The notes below the pieces were generated by a model, which worked only from the letters and a program-made list of their open reading frames with translations, was not told the origin of the DNA and did no database searches. From NCBI RefSeq assembly GCF_002910825.1, contig NZ_NEUB01001039.1, forward strand, positions 379 to 64,378: a stretch of DNA of 64,000 nt, in the 5' to 3' direction. The position numbers and the translations under genes are program-made. Each line of letters starts with the position of its first letter. Position 1 is the first letter of the stretch. This stretch comes from Streptomyces sp. SM1. Its GTDB lineage: Bacteria > Actinomycetota > Actinomycetes > Streptomycetales > Streptomycetaceae. Below, one piece after another: positions 51,540 through 60,684 of this stretch.

Positions 51540-52155
51540 GACTACCTTTCCGTGGGCAGCGAGGCGGAAGAACTGCGAATAGCGTTGCCGCTCATTGGCA
51601 AGTTCCGGTAGCGAAAACGGCCCCCACTTCTCCCCACTTCGGCCGTGCGGAGAACGGGCTTGATTTCCACTCGGCCCCCATCGAGGAACGGACAATCGGG
51701 TGGAAGTCGGTCACCGCTTCCGGTGGTGATGCTGGTCTCGGAACCCTTGTGGCTGAAGATCGACTTGCTAGCCCACTTCACCCCACTTCTCCGGAAGTGC
51801 TTGACGGGAATTCGTCACCAGTGATAGCGGCGAGCGAACGGGATGATCGGACATCAGATCCGAATGCTCGGCATTAGGCCAGGTAGGAGCGGTTTTCTTC
51901 ACGCTTCCCGCCTCCAGTCGCCCGCCGGACGGATGGCGGTGACGTCCTTATCGACGGATCGCAGCACAAGAGGAGTGCGTGAATCTCGCTCTTCTGTACG
52001 ACGTCATCCACATTGGTGCCTCCTCCCACTTCGGAAGTAGGCGGGGGAGCCGGAGAAGTGGGGAGAAGTGGGGACGGGTTTCGCTATCGCCTGCGCGGCG
52101 ACTTGGGCCACGGTATTCAGCAGGACTTGCCAGTCCGTGCCCCCGGGCATCGTGA
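51540..52155. promoter_or_regulatory. divergent intergenic region with three tandem-decamer motifs
   Basis: Three copies of a tandem decamer CCCACTTC-N2-CCCACTTC (10-bp period) occur at 51623-51640, 51772-51789 and, on the other strand, 52055-52073. The outer two lie 83-100 bp from the two divergent start codons and read toward their genes, GAAGTGGGGAGAAGTGGGG, each followed by TTTCGCTAYCG. A lone CCCACTTC is at 52025-52032. No gene is convincing in this gap. Confidence 0.75.
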
Positions 52156-52638
52156 ATGCAGCGAGGAGTGATCCCCGTGCTTGGTTCCACCAGCACTGCC
52201 TTGCCATGTGGCCAAGGCCGCGACGGCGGCAGCCCCGCTACACACGCTGCGATCGACCTCTGCGGCCTTGACGCCCCGCAGAGCGCCGCCCGCCGCATAG
52301 TCCGCGAGGCCCTGGCGGGGCGAGCTGACGACACGTACACGGACGACGTGGTCCTGGTGGCCGACGAGTTGGTGGGCAACGCCCTCGAGCACGCTGGAGC
52401 GGCCCTCGACATCTCCCTCGACGTGTACGACTGGGGAGTGACTGTCCAGGTCCGGGACGGCGGTGAGGACACAGCGGCGGTGCCCGGGAAACCCCCGGCT
52501 GCCGATGAGGACGACGAAGGCGGGAGAGGCCTGTTTCTGGTGGATGTACTGGCGAGCGCCTGGGGAGTCCAGGGCGACAGCATGGGGAAGCGCGTGATCG
52601 CGGTCTTCCTCTACCGAGCGGGAGACGCTGACCGATGA
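52156..52638 (+). CDS. RsbW-like ATP-binding regulator (anti-sigma factor type)
   Basis: 160 residues: VLVADELVGNALEHAGAALDISLDVYDWGVTVQVRDGGED and GGRGLFLVDVLASAWGVQG form the HATPase_c N box and G boxes of serine-protein-kinase regulators. The N-terminus is uncertain; GTG codons a few residues further in are alternatives. The last bases overlap the aldo/keto reductase gene by 4 bp. May control a sigma factor. Confidence 0.8.
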   Translation: MQRGVIPVLGSTSTALPCGQGRDGGSPATHAAIDLCGLDAPQSAARRIVREALAGRADDTYTDDVVLVADELVGNALEHAGAALDISLDVYDWGVTVQVRDGGEDTAAVPGKPPAADEDDEGGRGLFLVDVLASAWGVQGDSMGKRVIAVFLYRAGDADR

Positions 52639-53681
52639 CACCGAGCGACCTCGCACCCCGCCGTCTGGCCCGGGACCTGACGGTGCTCCCGCTGGGCGTT
52701 AGCAGCGGATCCTCTCGCTGGTCGCCCAGCGCCGTCCAACCAGACGACGCACGACTGCTCGACGGGCTGCGCCGCGCCCTGGAGGCCGGCGCTGGTGAGG
52801 TTGAGGCGCCGCTGTTCGACACGGCTGACAGTCACCGGTGCGGCCACGCCGAGAGGCTCATAGGCAAAGTCTTGAAGGAGTATCGGGGCCCGAAGGTTCA
52901 GGTCGCCAGCAAGGTCGGCCGGGTCCAGGGCTCCGCTCCTCATCCCTATGCCGGACCGCGGGTCCGGCACCAGCTGGAACAGACTTTGGAGAATCTGTAC
53001 CTGGACGAGTTGGCCCTCTACACCCTTGAGTCATACGACTTCGGTCTCGGGGACCGATACCTCGACCCGGTCATCGAGCAGATGCGGGCGCTGCGCGACC
53101 TCGGCCAAATCCGCGCTGTCGGTCTGCGTGGCCCGGGCTTCCGCTCCTCGGTCCGCTCGGTGCGACGCTTCCTGGACCTGTTCGACCGGATCCGCCCGGA
53201 CGTGGTCTGGACGCAGGCTAGTGGCCTGCTGCCGCTGGCCGACCTTGGTGAGGGGGAGGACCTCGGCGCCTTCACCGCGCGCCGCGGTGTCGGCTTGGTG
53301 ATTGCCTCGCCGCTGGCCCATGGTGCGTTGGCCGGGGGCCGCACAGACCGCGCTGTGGCTGCTTGGGGCGGCTCGGCGGTCAACTGCGCGCAAGCGATGG
53401 CGTCAGCGATCACTCACGGCCTCGCAGAGCTGGCAGGCCAGTTCGGATCGTCCCCTGATGCTCTGGCCCGAGTGGCCGTGCGGTTCCTCCTTCAGCAGGT
53501 GCAGAACGCTGTGGCGGTCGTCGGCGTCAGCGACGACCAGACGGCCGTGAACGGCCACCACTTCCTCGGCCAGCCGTTGTCCGAGCACGAGCTCGCGGAA
53601 ATCGGCGGAGTCTTCTCCCGCATCCGGAGCGTGCTGATCCAGCCCGAGGGTCGCGCCCCGTCCGTGGAGGTCAACGTGTGA
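52635..53681 (+). CDS. aldo/keto reductase
   Basis: 348 residues of the (beta/alpha)8 fold: VEAPLFDTADSHRCGHAERLIGKVLKEYRGPKVQVASKVGR, LENLYLDELALYTLESYDFGLGDRYLDPVIEQMRALRDLGQIRAVGLRG and VAVVGVSDDQTAVNGHHFLGQPLS. The usual catalytic Tyr position is less clear (HRCGHAE in place of Y-GxxE). NADPH-dependent carbonyl reduction is expected. Coupled to the RsbW-like gene. Confidence 0.7.
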   Translation: MTPSDLAPRRLARDLTVLPLGVSSGSSRWSPSAVQPDDARLLDGLRRALEAGAGEVEAPLFDTADSHRCGHAERLIGKVLKEYRGPKVQVASKVGRVQGSAPHPYAGPRVRHQLEQTLENLYLDELALYTLESYDFGLGDRYLDPVIEQMRALRDLGQIRAVGLRGPGFRSSVRSVRRFLDLFDRIRPDVVWTQASGLLPLADLGEGEDLGAFTARRGVGLVIASPLAHGALAGGRTDRAVAAWGGSAVNCAQAMASAITHGLAELAGQFGSSPDALARVAVRFLLQQVQNAVAVVGVSDDQTAVNGHHFLGQPLSEHELAEIGGVFSRIRSVLIQPEGRAPSVEVNV

Positions 53682-53706
53682 CCGGCCGAGTGGCCTGACG
53701 CACTGC

Positions 53707-54219
53707 TCAGAGAGCAATTCCGTTGCGGAGGTAGCGCGGGACGCCGTCGCCAAGAACCGCCCAGGCCTGGGCAGCCCGAGCCCGCTGGCGGTCCGGTAGC
53801 AGCGGCAGGGCTTCTGAGACCTCGAAGAAGCGGTGCTCCGCAATCTCTTCATCGCTGGGCTTCAGTTCGGCGGCCTGCTGTGGTGACAGGACACCGGCGT
53901 CGAAGACGAAGCCGAGAAGGTCGTCCCACGGTCCGTGGGGTTCGACCCAGTCGACACACAGGAACCGCAGGCCGGCCACTGTGAGACCGAGCTCTTCGCG
54001 GAGTTCCCGACGAACGGCGTCCTCGGGTGCTTCGTTGCCCTCGGCCATGCCACCGGGAAGATCCCACCCGTCCTTGTAGGTCGGGTTCACCAGAAGCAAC
54101 CTCCCGCCCTCGTCTCGGATCAGGGCGTCGGCGGCGGCCCGTTTCCGAGCCTGCTGTGCGTTTCCCTCGGCCAGATAGGCGTCACGGCCGGGATCACCCG
54201 GCATGGGTGCATGGTTCAC
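53707..54219 (-). CDS. NUDIX hydrolase
   Basis: 170 residues with a canonical box: DLPGGMAEGNEAPEDAVRRELREELGL. AAADALIRDEGGRLLLVNPTYKDGW precedes it. ATG 54219 overlaps the upstream regulator stop by ATGA, so it is in the same operon as that regulator. Hydrolyses nucleoside diphosphate-X compounds by family. Separate from the operon at 5-18 kb. Confidence 0.85.
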   Translation of the reverse strand: MNHAPMPGDPGRDAYLAEGNAQQARKRAAADALIRDEGGRLLLVNPTYKDGWDLPGGMAEGNEAPEDAVRRELREELGLTVAGLRFLCVDWVEPHGPWDDLLGFVFDAGVLSPQQAAELKPSDEEIAEHRFFEVSEALPLLPDRQRARAAQAWAVLGDGVPRYLRNGIAL

Positions 54220-55481
54220 TGCGGACCTTCCGGGAGCACAAGACTGCTGAGCAGCAATCTACGGTGCTGGGCCGAGGCGGTCATCTGCGACAGGAGCTCA
54301 CGGACCTCGGGCGCCTGCCGGTGCAGGTCGAAATCGGCTTGCAGAGCGTCGAGTTGCCTGCTCAGTCGCAGTGACGTCACCGACTGGCAGGCGCTCAGCA
54401 GATCCATGCCTACCGAGCACGCCGCGTCCAGCTGCCCTTGTGAGAGCAGGACTCGAGCCAGCGTGACCTGACCGAAAGCCCTGCTGCGGACCCGGCTCGC
54501 GTCCCGTAGCGCCAGGGCGCGCTGCGCCTCCTTGGCTGCCGCCTTGAGCGCGCCGAGATCCAGGAGTACGGAGGCGGCCTCGCTGGCAAGCGCGGCTTCG
54601 TCGAACGGCGCCACCCACTGGGGCGCGGGCACGGTGTGTGCGAGAGCTAGGGCTTCGCGTGCACTGTCTAGTTTCCGCTGCGCCTCACGTTCGGCGTTGA
54701 GTTGAGCGAGGGCTCTCGCCTCCATGGCGTAGAGACGAGCGGCAAGGGTGGGCACTGGCGAGCCAGTGGCGAGGCGAGCGAGCCCGCTGCGGGCAAGCTC
54801 TGCGGCGGCGTCGATCTGATCGGTCTGCAGGGCCAGGTGGCTCATGCCGGCCAGTACGTTCGCGCCCGCGGTCACGTCGGTAAGGCTCTGCGCCAGCCGT
54901 AGGGCGCGGTCAAAATGTCCAGATGCCATGTCGTCCCGCCCGGCGTCGTGGGCCATCCAGGCTGCCATCTCCGTGAGTACGACCGCTGCACCGAATGCGC
55001 TCTCGCCGTCTTCGCGACTGTCCGCTGCGCTGAAGAGGCTCGGGGCGATGACTGTATTGAGGTAGTGCACCACGGACCGGTAGACGTGGCCGCCGCCGAG
55101 CTGGCGGTCCGCGAGCCGGAAGGAATTCATGGCGGCTAGGTGCGGCGACGCCGCCAGGTGGATCCCCGTCGGCGCGGCCGCTCCGACATGGACCTGTGGT
55201 CCGGCTTCCGGCGCCAGTGGACCGAACAAGTGCTCGGCCGACTGCTGGAAGAGGTGCTCTAGAACTCGGCATGTCGCCTGCCGGGGCAGCCCCTTGATGT
55301 CCCCAACCATCCAGCGATCCCATGTGGACCGCGAGACGTACACGGAAGCGAGGGAGGGATTGCCGTCGAGTCGGGCCGCCTCCTTCGCCGCCCGCTCGAA
55401 GTGGAGCGTGAACGTCTCGTAGATGCGCATGCGGTGGGCCTCGACCACCTCCGGGAAGCGGATCACCCTGCGCATCGTCAT
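54216..55481 (-). CDS. transcriptional regulator with N-terminal DNA-binding domain and TPR-like repeats
   Basis: 421 residues. RIYETFTLHFERAAKEAARL and VYVSRSTWDRWMVGDIKGLPRQATCRVLEHLFQQSAEHLFGP form the N-terminal module; the remainder is helical with TPR-like repeats. The N-terminal module is shared with 57041-58534 (TFDRWASGTWYGRPRGEAAQILERMFGHTVEELF), so the two are paralogous regulators of a type common beside small-molecule enzymes in Streptomyces. Confidence 0.75.
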   Translation of the reverse strand: MTMRRVIRFPEVVEAHRMRIYETFTLHFERAAKEAARLDGNPSLASVYVSRSTWDRWMVGDIKGLPRQATCRVLEHLFQQSAEHLFGPLAPEAGPQVHVGAAAPTGIHLAASPHLAAMNSFRLADRQLGGGHVYRSVVHYLNTVIAPSLFSAADSREDGESAFGAAVVLTEMAAWMAHDAGRDDMASGHFDRALRLAQSLTDVTAGANVLAGMSHLALQTDQIDAAAELARSGLARLATGSPVPTLAARLYAMEARALAQLNAEREAQRKLDSAREALALAHTVPAPQWVAPFDEAALASEAASVLLDLGALKAAAKEAQRALALRDASRVRSRAFGQVTLARVLLSQGQLDAACSVGMDLLSACQSVTSLRLSRQLDALQADFDLHRQAPEVRELLSQMTASAQHRRLLLSSLVLPEGPQ

Positions 55482-55487
55482 CCGCCC

Positions 55488-55967
55488 TCAGCTTCCGGTG
55501 CCGAAGCCGAGGAGGGGTACGTCATACAGCTCTGCGCTTCGTTGTCGTGTCAACGCCGGTCCCTCGGCGGCTCCGGTGACTTCGATGATCGGAATCTCGC
55601 AGATGAACTGCACTTTCGCGCCGAGTAGGTGCGACACTCGCCCCTCGGCCGACTTCCCCTTGATGCCGGCCGCGACGTGGATGTGAGGGGCCAGGCAGTC
55701 CTTCTCCGTGTCCCATGCGAGCGTTCCGCCGCCGAGTGCTTCGAGCGTCTCAACCCGGATCTCCTCCCACAAGGGGGCTTCGGGATCGGCGAGGGGTTCG
55801 CAAGAACCGACCAGCCGGGCCGAGCGGAGACCGCCGACGAATGTGGGGATGTACCCGGCTCGGATGCCCCGATCAGTGCAGAACTCGGTGAGGCCGTCCA
55901 GGAGGTCTTCCCCGTGGTCGAGGGCAAGCATGAACTGCCTGCCGGTGTGGACCTGGGCGTAGCGCAT
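55488..55967 (-). CDS. PPC (DUF296)-domain protein
   Basis: 159 residues from ATG 55967: MRYAQVHTGRQFMLALDHGEDLLDGLTEFCTDRGIRAGYIPTFVGGLRSARL and CLAPHIHVAAGIKGKSAEGRVSHLLGAKVQFICEIPIIEV match the plant-and-prokaryote conserved domain. Bacterial members are trimeric and possibly enzymatic or DNA-binding. It precedes the regulator gene on the same strand. Confidence 0.85.
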   Translation of the reverse strand: MRYAQVHTGRQFMLALDHGEDLLDGLTEFCTDRGIRAGYIPTFVGGLRSARLVGSCEPLADPEAPLWEEIRVETLEALGGGTLAWDTEKDCLAPHIHVAAGIKGKSAEGRVSHLLGAKVQFICEIPIIEVTGAAEGPALTRQRSAELYDVPLLGFGTGS

Positions 55968-56001
55968 GGTCAGAGTCGTCCTTTGGCTGGTCGGGAGCGA
56001 G

Positions 56002-57003
56002 TCAGGAGTAGTCGAGGAACGCCTTTGCGATCTCTGGGTGGGGCGTGCCTGCGGCCACGTGGGCGATGAGGAGCAGACGGGCCTTATATGGGTCGAGTGC
56101 GCCCGCACTGATCAAGCCGCGGGCCAGCAAGTCGCTCTCGGAGCCGGGGAAGGCATAGGTCGAGGTGAGGACGGGGCCGGTGCCGATACGCGATGCGAGC
56201 ACGACGGGCATCACGGCTGCCAGCGCTTCCAGCCGACTGCACCACGTCTCGGGGACGTGGCCGGCGCCGAACGCGGCCACCACCAGGCCGGCGACTTTGT
56301 CCGCCAGACCCTCCAGCAACGTCCCGCTGCTGCCCAACGACGCGGCAACGATCTCCACCTGCGGCAGGCCGCCGATGGGCAGCGGTACGGGTGCAGTCGG
56401 ACTCAGCGAGCGGTGGAACCGCGCTGCCCCTTCCACGACGTGTCCGAGCGGCCCGGTGCCCGGGGAATTGAAGGCTCCAGGGCTGGTCGTGTGCATCTTT
56501 CGAACGTGGCGGGCGGCATGAATTTCGTCGCCCAGGACGACGAGGACACCCGTTCCCCGAGCCTCCGCACTCACGGCGGTCTGGACGGCTGCGAGAAGAT
56601 TCGCTGGGCCGTCCGCTCCCGCCGTCGCGGCATTGCGCATCGCGCCCGTGAAGACCACCGGCGTGGTGCCTTGGTAGTAGAGGTTGGTTAGGAACGCGGT
56701 CTCCTCAAGGGTGTCGGTTCCTTGAGTCACCACGACGCCGTCGACCCCCTCGCCGTCGGCCTGTTGCAGTCGACCCACGAGGCTGACGATGTCGTCGACG
56801 TCCAGGGAGGCACCCGGCATCTGTCGGAAGTCCTCCACGGTTGCCTCGGCTACGTCTTGGAGCCCGGGCACAGCGCTAACCAGGTCTGAGCCGGTCAGGG
56901 TCGGTGTGACGCCGGCTGCCGCAGCGGTGCGCGTCATGGCGATGGTGCCGCCCAGGGTGAGTACCAGAACGGTGCTGTTCGGGGCACGATCAGCGGAGAG
57001 CAC
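56002..57003 (-). CDS. L-asparaginase
   Basis: 333 residues from GTG 57003: TVLVLTLGGTIAMT (first Thr), VVVTQGTDTLEETAFL (second active-site Thr and Asp), and TGAMRNAATAGADGPANLLAA. Class I/II bacterial-type asparaginase length. No signal peptide, so cytoplasmic. Next to a PPC protein and two regulators. Confidence 0.85.
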   Translation of the reverse strand: MLSADRAPNSTVLVLTLGGTIAMTRTAAAAGVTPTLTGSDLVSAVPGLQDVAEATVEDFRQMPGASLDVDDIVSLVGRLQQADGEGVDGVVVTQGTDTLEETAFLTNLYYQGTTPVVFTGAMRNAATAGADGPANLLAAVQTAVSAEARGTGVLVVLGDEIHAARHVRKMHTTSPGAFNSPGTGPLGHVVEGAARFHRSLSPTAPVPLPIGGLPQVEIVAASLGSSGTLLEGLADKVAGLVVAAFGAGHVPETWCSRLEALAAVMPVVLASRIGTGPVLTSTYAFPGSESDLLARGLISAGALDPYKARLLLIAHVAAGTPHPEIAKAFLDYS

Positions 57004-57040
57004 GGAAGACCTTTCCAGCGGGGTGATAACGCGGACGGGT

Positions 57041-58534
57041 TCATCGGGACGAGGAGAGCTTGCCGAGAAAAAGCAGGGTCTCATCCAGCGCTTCGACGGT
57101 CAGCAGACGGCTGCGGGGGCGAACGAGACCGGCGACGCCGTACTCGCCCAGAGCACGGCACCGGTCAGTCAACCAGCGCCAATCCAGGCCCAGGTAGCCC
57201 GCTAGTGATCGCAGACGCGTCTCCGAGTCCTCGCCCACCAGAACGTCGGCTTCCTGCGCGTCAGCGAAAGCGGTGGCGTACGTGCGCAGCTCTCCTCGGG
57301 CCGAGGTGCTGCCAGCAGCCCACAGCGCTCCGCCAGGGACCCGCACCCAGTTGGCAACGACGGCTCGCTGGCCGGGGATCAGGGCCACTCCGTCCACCTC
57401 CGAGTACTCCGGGTTCGGCACCACCCTGGCCCGGATGCCGCAGCGCTCCATGAGGGCGATCGCCAACAGCAGCAAGACCTTCTCGTATGTCTCAGACCGC
57501 GCCACCTCGGTCTCGGGCAGACAGAAGACCCGGACGGTCTGCGCTGCGGTCCCGTGGAAACGTTCGAGGGATTGGAGGTAGTCGAGTTTGTGCTTGAAGA
57601 ACAGCCAGCAGGCCGCCTCTTCGCCGCTCTGCTCACGCGTCCAGAAGATCGGGACCGTGTTCGCATCGGCTAGCTCCTGCTCGATGTGTCGGGCGCAGAA
57701 GGCGGATCCCATCCAACTGCTGCCGACGGCGGTCAGGTCGACGAGCAGCTGGCTCGGCGCTGATCGGGGCAGGGACAGGTAGGTGTCAAGGAGGTGCTGC
57801 TCGGCGTCAAGCGTCTGATCATCGGACAAGAGGCCGTCATCGAGCTGGGTGAGCGCCCAGAGGATGCCATAGGTGAGGTCGTCCAGGAGGTAAGCCGAGG
57901 GAATCGACAAACCTCCCACAGCTGGCGGTCCCGGCAGCGCGGGCCTGCGAGCAGCTATGGCGTCGCGGACGTACAGGTTGAAGTCGTCTTGACGTTCTTC
58001 GACACCTACAAGAAACCCGCGGCGCGCCGGCCGTAAGAACCGCTCCAGCTGGTACAGCCCGTCCTGGCTCAAGTCACGAACGTCGGCCTCGTCGCCTCGC
58101 CTGACGACGGGAAGAAGGTGCACCGCGGCGCTGGTGCCATCCAGACGTTGGCGTCCAGCGATTTCCCAGATGCCCGCCGGACCGCCAGCGGGGAGCAGCA
58201 AGTTGGACGTGGGCCAGCGCGAACCGATCCGTGCGGGGACCGACTCCAGCCCCCCAGCTGGCTCGCTCGCGTGGGGTGCCGGGCTGAAGAGTTCTTCGAC
58301 GGTGTGCCCGAACATGCGCTCCAGGATCTGCGCCGCTTCGCCGCGGGGCCGGCCGTACCAGGTGCCCGAGGCCCATCTGTCGAACGTCGTGCGCCCGACG
58401 CTGGCCGTGGCGAGTCGACGGTTGCCCTTCTCGGGGGCGAGCTCCCGGCCAGTGGCGGTGAAGTGGATGCAGAACGCTTCCCAGCCGAGTAGGTCGCGGT
58501 CTCTCAACAGGAGGCTGAACAGCGTCCGACGCAT
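57041..58534 (-). CDS. regulator-like protein with shared N-terminal DNA-binding module
   Basis: 497 residues from ATG 58534 (MRRTLFSLLL); an upstream ATG adds 20 residues but lies in poorer sequence. GNRRLATASVGRTTFDRWASGTWYGRPRGEAAQILERMFGHTVEELF is the module also present in 54216-55481. The C-terminal 330 residues include FLRPARRGFLVGVEERQDDFNLYVRDAI and YSEVDGVALIPGQRAVVANWVR and resemble no family I can name. It is divergent from the XRE gene across a palindrome. Confidence 0.65.
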   Translation of the reverse strand: MRRTLFSLLLRDRDLLGWEAFCIHFTATGRELAPEKGNRRLATASVGRTTFDRWASGTWYGRPRGEAAQILERMFGHTVEELFSPAPHASEPAGGLESVPARIGSRWPTSNLLLPAGGPAGIWEIAGRQRLDGTSAAVHLLPVVRRGDEADVRDLSQDGLYQLERFLRPARRGFLVGVEERQDDFNLYVRDAIAARRPALPGPPAVGGLSIPSAYLLDDLTYGILWALTQLDDGLLSDDQTLDAEQHLLDTYLSLPRSAPSQLLVDLTAVGSSWMGSAFCARHIEQELADANTVPIFWTREQSGEEAACWLFFKHKLDYLQSLERFHGTAAQTVRVFCLPETEVARSETYEKVLLLLAIALMERCGIRARVVPNPEYSEVDGVALIPGQRAVVANWVRVPGGALWAAGSTSARGELRTYATAFADAQEADVLVGEDSETRLRSLAGYLGLDWRWLTDRCRALGEYGVAGLVRPRSRLLTVEALDETLLFLGKLSSSR

Positions 58535-58653
58535 CGCGGCGGCCCCTCCCTGGGCGTGTACGGGCAGCAGAGCAGCGGGACGGTCTCCACGCATGGCGAC
58601 AGGTGCTGCACACTTCGTGACCCTGGCTAGGATGCTCCCTCGGGTGAGCGCTT

Positions 58654-58690
58654 AGCAATATGGTCGAGCAAATTGCTCGACCATATTGCT
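58654..58690. promoter_or_regulatory. perfect 18-bp-arm palindrome in a divergent promoter
   Basis: AGCAATATGGTCGAGCAA (58654-58671) is followed by one A and then its exact reverse complement (58673-58690). It lies between divergent genes starting at 58534 and 58726. The AT-rich arms stand out in 70 percent GC DNA. A dimeric or tetrameric regulator site, perhaps bound by one of the two flanking gene products, is likely. A terminator role is unlikely between divergent genes. Confidence 0.75.
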
Positions 58691-58725
58691 TGTAGGCAGC
58701 CCGGTGAGCCGTCAGACTGGCCACC

Positions 58726-59631
58726 ATGCCAGAAGCGAAGACGCCGTGGTCGTTGACCCTCAGCGAAGTCGGCCTGCGCCTTGAGGAGTTGCGCGAGCGA
58801 CGCGGCCTCACCCAAGGGGACGTCGCGGGCCACGAAGTGCTGCATCGACGCGGTGTCAAGATCGACAACAGCGGTCTGAGCCGATTGGAGCGGGGACAGC
58901 GCCGCCGTGTCACCCGCGATCTCGTCGAGGCGCTGCTCGAGTGCTATCAGGCCAGCGCCACGGAGAGCTCTGAAATTCAGGCTCTCCTGAACGCAGACAC
59001 CACGCCGGCCGGCCGTCCGCGCCCCGCACTGTGGCGGAGGAACGCCAACCTCCTTGGCCCCATGCAGTTCGAGGGCTTCCTGAAGATGGAGCGACGCGCT
59101 GCTGAGCTCTGGAACTATGAGCGCGACGTGTGGCCGGGACTGTTCCAGATCGAGGACTACGCCCGGATCGTCATCAGCCGGATGCGGCCCGAATTGCGTC
59201 CTGCAGAGGTGAAGGCCCTCGTTGACGTTCGCATGGACCGACAGCAGCAGGTCCGAGGTGGTGCACCGAAGGACTTTCGCGCTCTCGTGGACGAGAGCGC
59301 GTTCCGCGACACCATCGGCGACCGGTCAGTGTTGAGACGCCAGTTGGAGCGGATCCGCGCTGAGTCCGAGGAACATCGCAACACCATCCGCATCCTGCCG
59401 GACCTGATCGGCGTGCATCCGGGATCTGCAGGCGCGTTCGTCCTCATGGGCTTTCCCGAAGCTGCCCGTCAGGTTGTGTGGGTGGAGACCATGGTCAGTT
59501 CGGTGTACTTCGATGGTGATGAAGACGTACAGCGCTACACCGCAGCTTTCACCAACTTGTGGGAGCGGGCGCTGGACCCCACAGAGACGCGCATGCGCCT
59601 CGAGAAAAGAATCAAGGAGCTAGAACAGTGA
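58726..59631 (+). CDS. XRE-family regulator with DUF5753 domain
   Basis: 301 residues: LRLEELRERRGLTQGDVAGHEVLHRRGVKIDNSGLSRLERGQRRRV is the helix-turn-helix; ELWNYERDVWPGLFQIEDYARIVISRMRPELRPAEV and DESAFRDTIG mark DUF5753. Its partner DUF397 gene follows with a GTGA overlap. This pair is a common Streptomyces developmental-type regulator/effector arrangement. Confidence 0.9.
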   Translation: MPEAKTPWSLTLSEVGLRLEELRERRGLTQGDVAGHEVLHRRGVKIDNSGLSRLERGQRRRVTRDLVEALLECYQASATESSEIQALLNADTTPAGRPRPALWRRNANLLGPMQFEGFLKMERRAAELWNYERDVWPGLFQIEDYARIVISRMRPELRPAEVKALVDVRMDRQQQVRGGAPKDFRALVDESAFRDTIGDRSVLRRQLERIRAESEEHRNTIRILPDLIGVHPGSAGAFVLMGFPEAARQVVWVETMVSSVYFDGDEDVQRYTAAFTNLWERALDPTETRMRLEKRIKELEQ

Positions 59632-59861
59632 CATCGAAGCCGGACCCGTCCTCATTCGACCTGGCGTCGATCGAATGGACGGTGTCCCAGTACAGCGGCG
59701 GCGGCGGGAACTGCGTCCAGGTTGCCGTCCAGGACGGATACGTTCTGATCGGCGACTCGCAGAACCCGGGGCGGCTGCCCCAGGTATTCACTCCTGCTGA
59801 GGCGAAGGCCTGGCTGCTTGGTGCGAAGGACACGGACTTCGACTTCCTGCTCGATCTCTAA
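59628..59861 (+). CDS. DUF397 protein
   Basis: 77 residues from GTG 59628, overlapping the regulator stop: SIEWTVSQYSGGGGNCVQVAVQDGYVLIGDSQNPGRLPQVFTPAEAKAWLLGAKDTDFDFLLDL is diagnostic of DUF397. Partner of the preceding XRE/DUF5753 regulator. Confidence 0.95.
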   Translation: MTSKPDPSSFDLASIEWTVSQYSGGGGNCVQVAVQDGYVLIGDSQNPGRLPQVFTPAEAKAWLLGAKDTDFDFLLDL

Positions 59862-59879
59862 CCCGTCCCGACGTGCTCA

Positions 59880-59924
59880 AGCGACCGGGCCGTCCCCAGG
59901 GCCGTTGGGGACGGCCCGGTCGCT
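59880..59924. terminator. bidirectional hairpin terminator
   Basis: AGCGACCGGGCCGTCCCCA (59880-59898) and TGGGGACGGCCCGGTCGCT (59906-59924) are perfect inverted repeats with a 7-nt loop, between the convergent DUF397 and GNAT genes. Very stable stem; suits both directions. Confidence 0.85.
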
Positions 59925-60015
59925 GCTTGTAGCGGGTAGTCGCACCAGGCGACAATGTGAGTGCAGAGAATTTCTCTCAGTTCCTCGGCCAGTGGTCTGC
60001 GGCGCAACGCAGTCA

Positions 60016-60684
60016 TCAATTAATCGGCACGGGCGTCTTGGCTGATCCGCGGAGGGAGCGTGAGAGGAATCGTCGGGCCTCGGCGGCATTCGATCTCGCA
60101 GTTCCTGCGAGGCTATCTCCCCGTCTTCTGGAAATTGCGGTAGGCGACTCGCCCGTGATGAGCCATCCGGCGAGGGACGTCACTCGCTCGGACTTCCGCT
60201 CGAAGGCGTATGAGGTACGTCCGCCGGGTGTAGAGACCTCACGTACGAGGGTGCATTCCTGTTTCTCGTAGTAGGCGGCGAGGGCCGGTGAAGTGCAGTC
60301 CCGTCGTACCCAGCTGATGTTCTCGCGGGCCGCACGGTCGACGGCCCAATCGGCGATGAGGGTTCCGAGTTTGCGGTGGCGTTCGGCGGGGTCCGTGACC
60401 GTTCCGTTGAGGTAGAAGGAGGTCTCCTCAGCTTCAGCGGTCGTCCAGGCCCAGGGAGCCGCAGTCCGGAGGATCGTGGTGCAGCCGATGATGCGGCGGT
60501 GGTCCTCTACCAGCACCCACATATCGCCGTCCCGCCGAGTGCAGTTGCCGGCAAGATCTTGAACGTGCTGTCCCCAGCTGGACCAGTTCGACAGCTGCTT
60601 GCTCTTCATCCATTCGGAGCGGGCCTGGATCATGGCCTCGAGGGCGCGTCGGTCCTCTGGTGTGGCTGGTCGCATCGCGAGCAT
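60016..60684 (-). CDS. GNAT acetyltransferase
   Basis: 222 residues: MLAMRPATPEDRRALEAMIQARSEWM at the start, VLVEDHRRIIGCTTIL, RHRKLGTLIADWAVDRAARENISWVRRDCTSPALAAYYEKQECTLVREV where RHRKLG takes the place of the acetyl-CoA loop. A variant GNAT motif. Substrate unknown. Upstream lies the trpA remnant. Confidence 0.75.
   Translation of the reverse strand: MLAMRPATPEDRRALEAMIQARSEWMKSKQLSNWSSWGQHVQDLAGNCTRRDGDMWVLVEDHRRIIGCTTILRTAAPWAWTTAEAEETSFYLNGTVTDPAERHRKLGTLIADWAVDRAARENISWVRRDCTSPALAAYYEKQECTLVREVSTPGGRTSYAFERKSERVTSLAGWLITGESPTAISRRRGDSLAGTARSNAAEARRFLSRSLRGSAKTPVPIN

Noticed and set aside
51948-52656. Minus-strand ORFs across the RsbW-like gene
   Set aside because: Low-complexity shadow; the plus strand has clear HATPase motifs.
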